NCBI RefSeq assembly: GCF_002752675.1
Contig: NZ_CP024608.1
Span: 1,550,001-1,614,000 of the forward strand
Length of the DNA stretch: 64,000 bases
From: Massilia violaceinigra
Lineage (GTDB): Bacteria > Pseudomonadota > Gammaproteobacteria > Burkholderiales > Burkholderiaceae_D
Direction of reading: 5' to 3'
Shown piece by piece: positions 59,701-64,000 of this stretch. The notes below the pieces were generated by a model. It did not search any database. It was not told the DNA's origin and saw only the letters and a list, made by a program, of their open reading frames with translations. A program made the position numbers and the translations under genes. Positions within the stretch are counted from its first letter, which is position 1; the number at the start of each line of letters is the position of its first letter.

Positions 59701-62700
59701 TCGCCGTGACGTCGGTCCAGACGCTGGTGCCGGCGGCGCGGTAGCTCAATGTCACCCTGGTTGAGAGGTCGGCGGGTGCGGCAATGCGCATGACGGCGTT
59801 AACCGGAGCACTGAAGTTGTCGCGGTCCATCATCACGACCCATTGGCCGTAGATGTCTTTTTTCGATACCTTGATGCTGACGATGCGGTCAAGCGGCGTC
59901 TTTGGGTCGTTCCAGCTCATATCGACGCCGCTTGCGGCCTCGAGCGAACCGAAGATCTTGGTTGCCGTTTGCTTGGTCTCACCCGTGCTTTTGTCGGTGT
60001 CGAATTCGGCGTCGTGCGCATCCGACACGTATAGAACTTCCACCTTCACATCGCCGCTGCCGAACTTGCTCATGTCCATCCACGACAACTTGAGATCGTT
60101 CTTGCCGCTCAGTACCGAGGTGTAGGAAGTGGTGGTCCCAATTGTCCTGGATTTTATAGCGTAGGTCATGCTCTTCATCGAGCTTATCGACAGCGATGCG
60201 TCGACAAGCGCGCTTGGCGTGCCCGAGGTCACGGTTTGCATCGGCATGACGCGCAGGGTGACATGGCCCAGCAAATCGTAGCGGGTTTCTGTGCGCAACA
60301 GGTCGGCAACTTTGTTTGCCTCCTCTGCGGAAGTGACCTCGCTCAGGTTCTTGGTTGCGCTACGCAGCACGGCCGTGACGTTGCCCGCAACGTCGTACAG
60401 CGACACCTTGTGGACGCCGTCGCCGGCGTTGGTGCGCCAGGCGCGCCCGGCATTGTCGTAGCTCGTGTACTCGTAGACGCCGCCGTTCAGGCTCTTCCCG
60501 GTCAGTTCGCCATACGCGTTGTAGTTATTGCCGCGGCGCACAGCCACGCCATCGTTCCCGCTTTCGCGCGTCTCGACGACCTGGCCGTTGCCGTCATACA
60601 CGGTGACCAGGTAGGCGGTTTTCTTGTTGCCGAGATAATCGGTGACCGTGCGCCAGTGCTTGGCAACCCGGCCCGCAGCGTCGTACGAGGTGTAGGACAT
60701 GTGCTGCTCGGCGTCAACGTTGACCGTTGCGTGGCCGTGCGAATCGTAGAAGGTCTTGGAAATACGGTTCTTGCCCGGATCGAGGTTGAGCGCGGTGTAG
60801 CCCGAGGTGCTGGCCATCAGCGCGCCGCCGGCGTGCTCGGTGCGTTGAACCGTATTGCCGTGCACGTCGAGCTTGAGCTCAGTCAAGGTGCCCAGACCGG
60901 ACAGGCTGGCACTGGCTTCCGAAGTGACGATACCCTTCAGCGCGCTCGCGACTTTGCTGTTGAATGTGGCGCGTCCTGTCGTGCCCAACGGGTTGGAGCC
61001 GGCATAATTGACCAGCCCCTCGACGATATCGGCCGCCGTGGCTGCGCGTGTCGACTTGGCCAGCACGCCCTGCCAGTAAGCCAGTCCTTCCGGTTCGGGT
61101 TGGCGGCTCTGCGTCGCCTGGAACAGCGCTTTGATGAAGTCGGCGTCCCCCATTGTTGATGGATAGCCCGCTTTCCCTTCCGCCATGTCCAGCAACCCGG
61201 CAGCGACGTCCCGGGAAGTTTTACCGATTTTCAAGGCATCGACCCAGCTGTTCATCTCGTTCAATGTTGGAGCGCGATTGGTCAGCGCCAGGAACAGTTG
61301 GGTTACCTGCGTGCGCATCTCGGAGCCTGGGCCGGCTACTGCCGTGATCTGGCCAAGGACGTTGTAGTAGGTGAAGCGGGTCTGGCCCAGCGCATCGGTG
61401 GTGCTGACGAGGTTGCCCACCGCGTCGTAGCGATACGACGTTGTGGCATGGCCTTCCTCGTGCAGTGATTTGGTCGCACCGGTGTGCAGGATATGCAGCT
61501 TGGTTTCCGACACTTTGCGCTTGAGCTTGTCGTAGACGATCACCGTTTCGCGGTTATCGTTATCAAAGGCCGGAGTTTTGGTCCAGTCGCTGATCGCCTT
61601 CTTGTATTCGATCTGCCGTGTCAGATTGCCGGCGTAGTCGTACTCCATGGTGGTCAGATAGCCTTCGGTACCCTCGAGCAGGGACCACTGGGCCATCAGT
61701 TTGCCGCGCAGGTCGTATTTCAGATCGCTCCGCGCGCTCTGGACGGTGCGAAGCTTGGCGGCATCCTCGCCGTACATCGTCTGCTGGTCAACCTCGCCGA
61801 AGGCGTTGTAATGGGTTGCATTCACCTTGGCCCATTCGCCCAGCGCCTCCTTGGCGTCGTAGGAATAGGCTAGCGGCTGCAGTACGCGCACGGCGCGGTT
61901 CAGGACGTCGTATTCGGTGCGGATGACTCGACCACCCGGGTTGCTCGCCAGCGCGTCGGAAACCCGCTTTGAGGCCGTGTCGAGCGTGATGCCGTTGAGC
62001 GCTTCGCTGTAGCGCGTCAGCGCCACGACGTTGCCGAAGGTGTCGCGCGCGTAGCTTGTCACGTAACCGTTGGCGTCGATCTCGGAACGGACTCGTCCCA
62101 TGACGTCATACAGCTTGAAGCTGCGATAGCCGGAGACGTCCTTGTTGGCGACGGCATTGCCGAAGGCGTCGTAAGTCACCTCGGAGACGGGCACAGCCGT
62201 CACGTCGGCGCGCACGGCGTTGCCGGCCGGGCCGTTCAGCTGTGCGTTTTCGGTGGCATTGTAGATGGCTACCTGCGGGAAGATGGTCGCGATCTGGCGG
62301 CCCACGGCATCGTACTGGTAACTCGTGACGCGCTGGTTGGGCTGGCCTGCCGCCTCGGTGCGGCTGGTAAGGTTGCCGAGCGCATCGTAGGCCAGCACGG
62401 TCTGCGGTTGCAGCCTGATCGAATCGATCGCGTAGCCGTCCGCCGAGACTGTCAGTTCCGGTGCCAGTTCCTTGACCATGCGGCCGGCGGCGTCGTAACT
62501 GTAAGTCCAGGTCGCGCCGGCTTTGTTGGTGAACGACAGCTTGCGGCCGAGTCCGTCGAATGCGTACGATTCGGTCGCGCCCAGCGCATCGGTGCTGCGC
62601 ACGAGGTTGCCCTGTGCGTCATAGGCAAAGCGGCTGACGCGGGCGTCGGCCTGGTTGGCGACGGCGGCCTTGGCAAGGTCGCCCGCCAGGGTGGCATCCG

Positions 62701-64000
62701 AGAAGACGGCGGGAACGGTGAATTCCGAGGTGGACGTGACACGGCCCAGGGCGTCGTAGATGCTCTGTGTGAAGTAACCGCCCGCGTCGACGGTAAATAC
62801 CGGACGTCCCTCGGTATCGAAGACGCTGCGTTCGGTACGGTCCTGGCCGCTGGTCGCGGGCCGCACAGCCGCGTCGTCCGGCGTGGTCGCGATCGACAAG
62901 CTGGCGCGCGCCGACTCAGTGAGCAAGGTTTCGTAACGGGTGGTCTTGATGGCGTTGCCCAGCGCATCGTATTTGCGTTCGGTGACAGCGCCCAGTGCAT
63001 CGATGGCAAGCACCGCGCGGTGATCGCGGTCGTAAATGGTGCGCGTGACGCGGTCGTTGGCCGGATCGGACTGCGGCGGCGTGGCCGCCGACGGCAGGCC
63101 GGCACCGGTCCAAAGGGTGGCGAACTGGGTGACCTGGGCGACATTGCCCTTGGCGTCGTAGACGCGCTGGGTCACGCTCTTCGATGGATCGATCGAGTAC
63201 ACGAGGCGGTTGGCGTTGTCGTACACCAGGCGCGAAACGCGGTCGGCATCCGACGTGGCCGTGCCCATGATCCAGTTATCGATGCCGGTCTGGTCGGCAT
63301 TGGCCGCCAGTTTGTCGGCGCCCAGCAGGGTCGCATGTTCGATACGCGACACCACATTGCCGGCCTTGTCGAGCACCTGCCGGGTGACGGCGTACTGCAC
63401 CACGCCGGCTGCGTTCGGACCCTGCGCAACGGCGCTGGCCACCAGGCGGTTGGCGGAATCGTAGACGAAGCGCGTGTGCGCATCGTTGAGGTTATTGAAG
63501 GCGCCGTTGACCACGTTCATGATCAGTTCGGGCGAGGCTTCCGCCACGCTGGCCGTCTGCACGCTGGCGGTGCGGCGCACCACGTTGCCGTTCTTGTCGA
63601 ACTGCTGGGCTACAAAAGACCAGTCGCGCTGGGCTGCGCCGTTGGCGCCGCGCATCACCGTCGCGCTGCCGACCATGCGGTTGGCGGCGTCGTAGACCAT
63701 GCGCACATCGCTGTCGCTCGCGCTGATGTTGTTGACGTCGGCAACCCATGCCGCGATCTCGGCGGCGCCCGGGTCCATCGATACCAGCTGCTTGCTGAAG
63801 CTGGTGCGGGCGATCACATTATTGTTGCTGTCGTACTTCTGGCTGCGCACGGTCCACAGGTTGGCGCTGGCGCCACCGGTCAGGGTGGCGCTCAGGCGGC
63901 CGCGCTTGTCGTACACCATGCGCTCGCGCAGGTCGACGGCCGGGTTGTCGAGACCGGCGGCAAGGATGGCTGCCTTCAGGCTGTCCGGCGTGACGCCGGC
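47309..64000 (-). CDS. Giant YD-repeat (Rhs/teneurin-like) protein with 13 DUF4214 units, LysM and variable C-terminal tip; N-terminus outside window
   Basis: At least 5,563 codons; the frame is open up to 64000, so the true start lies beyond the edge. Order from the N-terminal side: YD/RHS repeats (64000 to about 61330; e.g. YDALGRVTSTSEFT, YDAAGRMVKELAPE); one DUF4214 unit (about 61320-60925); more YD repeats; an Ig-like beta domain (about 60240-59600); twelve DUF4214 units; YD repeats again (about 51640-49650; NRWGNVLSVTDARDKR-like); a LysM domain (YHTQSGDTLRSIAKAVWGDS, about 49560-49410); a Gly/Ala hydrophobic region (about 49310-48600); and an AT-rich C-terminal tip. YD shells encapsulate C-terminal toxins in related proteins. 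The canonical Rhs core ending in a DPxG cleavage site is not seen. Likely secreted or surface-exposed. Confidence 0.9.
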   Translation of the reverse strand, partial: AGVTPDSLKAAILAAGLDNPAVDLRERMVYDKRGRLSATLTGGASANLWTVRSQKYDSNNNVIARTSFSKQLVSMDPGAAEIAAWVADVNNISASDSDVRMVYDAANRMVGSATVMRGANGAAQRDWSFVAQQFDKNGNVVRRTASVQTASVAEASPELIMNVVNGAFNNLNDAHTRFVYDSANRLVASAVAQGPNAAGVVQYAVTRQVLDKAGNVVSRIEHATLLGADKLAANADQTGIDNWIMGTATSDADRVSRLVYDNANRLVYSIDPSKSVTQRVYDAKGNVAQVTQFATLWTGAGLPSAATPPQSDPANDRVTRTIYDRDHRAVLAIDALGAVTERKYDALGNAIKTTRYETLLTESARASLSIATTPDDAAVRPATSGQDRTERSVFDTEGRPVFTVDAGGYFTQSIYDALGRVTSTSEFTVPAVFSDATLAGDLAKAAVANQADARVSRFAYDAQGNLVRSTDALGATESYAFDGLGRKLSFTNKAGATWTYSYDAAGRMVKELAPELTVSADGYAIDSIRLQPQTVLAYDALGNLTSRTEAAGQPNQRVTSYQYDAVGRQIATIFPQVAIYNATENAQLNGPAGNAVRADVTAVPVSEVTYDAFGNAVANKDVSGYRSFKLYDVMGRVRSEIDANGYVTSYARDTFGNVVALTRYSEALNGITLDTASKRVSDALASNPGGRVIRTEYDVLNRAVRVLQPLAYSYDAKEALGEWAKVNATHYNAFGEVDQQTMYGEDAAKLRTVQSARSDLKYDLRGKLMAQWSLLEGTEGYLTTMEYDYAGNLTRQIEYKKAISDWTKTPAFDNDNRETVIVYDKLKRKVSETKLHILHTGATKSLHEEGHATTSYRYDAVGNLVSTTDALGQTRFTYYNVLGQITAVAGPGSEMRTQVTQLFLALTNRAPTLNEMNSWVDALKIGKTSRDVAAGLLDMAEGKAGYPSTMGDADFIKALFQATQSRQPEPEGLAYWQGVLAKSTRAATAADIVEGLVNYAGSNPLGTTGRATFNSKVASALKGIVTSEASASLSGLGTLTELKLDVHGNTVQRTEHAGGALMASTSGYTALNLDPGKNRISKTFYDSHGHATVNVDAEQHMSYTSYDAAGRVAKHWRTVTDYLGNKKTAYLVTVYDGNGQVVETRESGNDGVAVRRGNNYNAYGELTGKSLNGGVYEYTSYDNAGRAWRTNAGDGVHKVSLYDVAGNVTAVLRSATKNLSEVTSAEEANKVADLLRTETRYDLLGHVTLRVMPMQTVTSGTPSALVDASLSISSMKSMTYAIKSRTIGTTTSYTSVLSGKNDLKLSWMDMSKFGSGDVKVEVLYVSDAHDAEFDTDKSTGETKQTATKIFGSLEAASGVDMSWNDPKTPLDRIVSIKVSKKDIYGQWVVMMDRDNFSAPVNAVMRIAAPADLSTRVTLSYRAAGTSVWTDVTAMPNFGDALMFNTAKLIEGNYDYKVSHIARDGSTIDTETGTFGISSSALRHQVAGLFVSLLNRLPAASGLQFWVNALQNKVSLASVAQQIMGGEEGSVIFPPSDTDAQFIDKFYQIAFKHAPSEAARTEGSTAIAAGFAKHKAEGMGDSEARSLARAEFALDRIAYVSNFAGKIAETNTDKQLLNNRITVALHYAITLRGASYSTAVDVMSKISATDTAVAIAAANAAVMVEAHRARVASLYIGLYNRAPDATGLAFWVGKLAAKDANVNAVVRDFMSNDEATKLFAKATDNAGFVKQVYLNLLRRQPDAAELTAALKDFTSREASLLAIVSSIAEYKGNDQKALDAQNLLSNKIAIGLSYAVDMNGNEVAVAAAILANVTAAASATLAADKNAEVLVARAEAAKMATLYAKAAAAAVGAMPLEKKRTLVAELHVAFLNRAPTRDEMNQWLGRLDGNMNEATFVQYLIDSAEGKLLYPAGTNEQFVTNVFKHALDRVPAAEGLAFWSGAILKYGRGGAGFGMIDALVRAQNPGAVELTSQNLFNNKVAVALTYAVDLGGNDITAAKDIIGKVTATDTSVANMAADAAMVAAANKAAQGTLRDTSLAAAEAAKYVSANDALLKAAKDAALAEAAAATPEMAMTMRYLQLYVALFNRAPDMFTLDSARAALAKGSSFENIVETMLQTPELRKIYPDNLSAQEFITRIFVNVLGRAPLEAGLTYWANVAATEGRHKAAFSIILDILTDGGGNGKVIDSKTELAKRVATAIGDLLARATLAATNAATELEEANKEFAYAKLDAENANIRAAALTGVNQSRTQNRLTVIELYVAAFRRAPTPRELNDGTALLGASTTPSQLAARLLATPEGLARFPASLDNAAFVTQAFQQVLNRLPQPDGLAFWSNPLDHASPGTLLATRGDVLANIVKSVVENSSDNPLALKSQREFDAAVSAAVTVIQQTNLDAITAAVKAKSAAEAAAVPNQTALNAAKQEEIAAQDRAKLADLALANALTASAALHLQLIRMSVTVLQRAPTLSELESWAAKVKNNEATVAELVLAMSGSGTWLSTYPATLSGKDFVTKFYGLVLGRTPYPEGLAFWGADADARPTNRAGVAMSIIDAVLSYKGTDTGALGSQKLFDQRVAAASEKVSGDAVAAAKDAATAATLAAQGALDATGAAKKASDAAGVAADLAKNATDQLTASNTVAAARVLEVTRAFVSMLGRAPTVAEFNFWSAYRNSGETMESMHTFLTEHAEWTSRYPAASSNDAFITAVFQNVLGRTPLTAGLRFWSDALSSTEKPRTRQDILKDIVADVINYKGTDALALAAQQRLDQDIKTATGVLATEADSVNRKAGEAVKQAKLDAVAASTNLANLKQLAGEAQARAESAVKAAELARTEILARAPSAQNRLQVMQLYAALLDRAPSNEELTAAVTKLANASASLGQIAQAMLDTPEGRAKFDASLTHDGFVIRFFEVAMGRMPLDSGLRFWSDTWGTQTAGEVAVQMLDAAVKYEGTDPGGVSSQLRIGSKLAAVIDEVIAAGPAGVESAKIAAAKAITAKALADEELKKATSASDTATIAYNDAESAAKAASATAATAAGTTSVLAARQLSLARLWVALVPHAPALTGFTFWLNSFAQAPGKDELERFAYVANQMLRDTEPALRYPASLSPEDFVKTVYANVHGRAPLPEGLSFWAAEITATGGSKGLSLVKILESLAGYEGVDLFGANSRALFEGRVAQTMQAAATAVDADRSASDTALGNANTALGPADKTLGEMQAALDFWKGQKTTAESNLAPLRPAGELAQRAANTPDEQRRRVAALYITLLGRAPELAVIADGALQTGTDAGMATYANGILASPEAGAQNFPANNIDFVKAIFLRALGRPAEADGINYYTGKFATAGYTRGMAVWDIIRDNLVRGSTALQQQSYDYLKSRIDGAMTTANTAIQDALTPYNAARTTLATAVGKVDYYTTQTLTASNEKKRLEAVVKAAADRLTAAKALNADSVAALKLANLDNSAAGLRVLAAAAKEKQIPFVNAFIAAKKVAQAAELALKAANDAIAAAQAAIPANAAARDLAQLNLNLVSLRNAQATANAAVDMANLAISGALITAATTIQAATEIAAQATAEAFTAAIHTVTAASETAKASIAAQTAATLADIATKAAATAHASAITKIQRDDASKADADALIAANAAVVAAGAAAEAAFATEKASLAADKARKDVETAASAAREIIDSQIAIDELILGKALAANKYRAVSEKMAQLADLAVKTAPQSLATVTAAKAVADGLATGAISLKIAAAGVLAAAQSAAAAGTDLKIRTDVTKAYMALLGRAPELKGYNSAVAGMKGGEPLTEFVAGMFTAPETLARFPAGMSATDFVNKIYTALQGSGPDTRTLGQWTAMFASDGRVMTAAAIIDSLSQRSGTTVELAQAQLQFSVNLRNALDKLKAEANTAVQPQNAASTAADAIIQAVAAARKEAAKFNEQGIAAAANTKFSVNAQRLAELYVALLGRVPSADDFFMQMADLPADPTLLEAALDKVAQNLLETPEARSSFTPAMAPADFVNAFFQRAFGRAPAADGLAYYTDRLIKTGSQSLTAIEMISSLPFYAGPSAYGLTSQHLFQNKVNTSLERMAKEGLEVTDGWTLIAERAAKVASVAKALASMPITNGIAAGSMLPGGLVSKTEAAKRVAPEIVQTNDRWGNVLSVTDARDKRLVTNYAYNASNQMISVETPTVRDSYTDNFPRPRQTFYFDKLGRNVASIDAKGNINRSQFNAGGQLVGELHADGGVVHNTYNVFGERTVLQDADGKRTTYGYDQLGHLTSTTTAEVEVYTTDDTRGDMKAVKVTTGGEKHALKETFAYDELGRRVLSVNGNLEKTQMGYDFDGNLVKLVNGLGNVTTTKFDAFHHKTEFIDAEGRSMKWNVDSFGKVIWHQDLSGTGIDYTYNWLNQLDTQKSGVHKLVGHGVDYDVKQNLKYTYVNGQLTSIVDTGTRGDQQTTSTTSYAYDLAGNRVLERTVGTVPESGAQIVVQDNHILYDNVGRLQQVVDGRFNVEFSYDFNGNRTRVVTQYTGDTDSAPRVTHAYNAFDAMNRVTISNGTVKGEAVVEDDDSHTITYMPSGKRRTDSYKYIDSKTKELIPTKENFWYDAAGRLDHVTQQIPSMFDYLILGIEQPDASVERRFYDAASRVVNSGPQSYGKQNPYEGMAIAAETRTYAYNAAGEMTRLKLRNLQEKELDDLYYMSLVPEKPNGGYDKTGNLQGYMIVPAENGDKTYMDSASVYFDSVKEITSTATKKEVARTTTSYFDGNGYIYKVSDNGALTKDRMYFNDAAGRVLLKRQSGVSTRTLIVNGEVLGSVDSSQSNAVGFADTYESGTSSANSAAPSVYHTQSGDTLRSIAKAVWGDSKLWYLIADANGLSTDEVTPDIMIKLPSRVNTVHSDYNTFKPYNASDAIGSTMPTLPTPAVKEGCGTVGTIIMVVIAIVVTIYTAGAAAAWLATAAPTLFAAGGAAGAAAAGAAAAGATAAAGATAAAGSIAVAAVANGAALMIGGAIGGAVGSIASQAAGMAMGMQDSINWKGVAMSAIGGAVSAGVGQVFKGAQFLGSNAWYDVAGRAMISNAVTQGLGVVTRQQDSFQWKNVAIAGAGAAAQSLAGSGMKSLLGDNANTEFGKFATNGVGNLASGVTMAAMRGGHISMSKIAADAFGNALGQDIADELAKPANAASETKPRRLSKSDAERQQYMGMTKQEVLGGDKDWEKLMGPYQGKIDGARSWDEDVAARRAANPHFEPALPQVEINRRKMTPDEKLASDFGLDRRVTFTQVLPLPRLQEQPSIWSTYRYIAGAYNSGQMGLSDAVSTAWGNTKFAYQGSERTQGAVQAANGILEFGGAIGISGTGVGAVIGVPLAFHAGDTFGTGMRRVFYGEAHNTATYDGVRALTGSDRIAGLVDNGLPMLGGAVGAATVMNKLARVPLGANSSAAISEPLVPGSVLMNVGEGGGPLFNPEKLARILNAAKKMGATFEQGPDAERFLKTLGAKASYFPDEGGPGTLIFSSNPTRSEVIEELMHLGQYKKAGFPTSSTYEGQIQGLQFEVEAQQRLARLAERKNWLPSEIAHFRSAEVTWQSLLDDALRKGE
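49410..49560 (-). other. LysM domain within the giant protein
   Basis: YHTQSGDTLRSIAKAVWGDS, then WYLIADANGLS and IMIKLPSRV: the GDTLxxIA and IxxANxL landmarks of a peptidoglycan-binding LysM module, between the last YD repeats and the hydrophobic region. Confidence 0.85.
51800..59565 (-). repeat. Array of twelve DUF4214-like units in the giant protein
   Basis: Units start near 59565, 59010, 58440, 57780, 57250, 56660, 56090, 55490, 54900, 54280, 52765 and 52213 (minus strand), so the period is about 590 bases (195 aa) except for one 1.5-kb gap. Each has a helix of the type VxxLYxALLxRAPxxxGLxFW, then a FPA-sxxxFVxxxFxxxLGRxPxxxGLxFW half, then a linker ending in FxxKVAxAL and an Ala-rich helix. 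Units are diverged in sequence, indicating old duplications. A thirteenth unit stands alone at about 60925-61322. Confidence 0.88.

Overview
This is about 64 kb of GC-rich (about 63-65%) betaproteobacterial chromosome. The best match is the family Oxalobacteraceae, Massilia/Telluria group. That placement is inferred from gene content and order: rplM-rpsI, erpA, anmK, an M23 peptidase divergent from tyrS, then dusB-fis-purH-ruvCAB, a Coq7-type ubiquinone hydroxylase, and a PEP-CTERM exported protein. No rRNA, tRNA, CRISPR array or prophage was seen.

Layout. 0.3-3 kb: topB with a histone-like Lys/Ala tail. 3-6.8 kb: an AT-richer accessory patch with a GNAT acetyltransferase, four small poorly characterised genes and two copies of a 38-bp repeat. 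6.8-9.3 kb: coaE followed by a CoaD-HD fusion gene, divergent from a TetR regulator, with twin TTGG-N8-CCAA sites between them. 9.3-16.5 kb: a leftward chain of overlapping genes (triple-receiver hybrid kinase, CheR, CheB, receiver-kinase, and two uncharacterised proteins). 16.7-17.5 kb: a YafO-type toxin with an unusual antitoxin. 17.5-28.3 kb: three ABC-2 export systems, one with a permease fused to an M1 peptidase, interspersed with coq7, osmC and a dense repeat cluster at 22.1-22.6 kb. 28.4-46 kb: mainly housekeeping genes (secreted TAP-type hydrolase, rplM-rpsI, argC, PEP-CTERM protein, erpA, anmK, M23 peptidase, tyrS-dtd, PEBP protein, phosphoglycerate-mutase-like gene, dusB-fis, purH, ruvCAB, yidD).

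46.1-46.8 kb is a gene graveyard: a DUF4291 gene with an internal deletion and no start codon, followed by a ynfA gene broken by a one-base frameshift. Next to it, 47.3 kb to the window end is one leftward open frame of at least 5,563 codons that continues past the edge. It is a YD-repeat (Rhs/teneurin-like) giant whose shell is interrupted by 13 DUF4214-like units; twelve of them form one array with a period of about 590 bp. It then carries a LysM domain, a Gly/Ala-rich hydrophobic stretch and an AT-rich variable C-terminal tip. A small gene starts 2 bases after its stop codon and is the natural candidate for a cognate partner or immunity protein.

The most unusual items are the DUF4214-in-YD architecture with its tip/partner pair, the CoaE/CoaD-HD pair with its candidate operators, the YafO module with a non-canonical antitoxin, and the regulatory-looking palindromes ahead of ruvC and purH.
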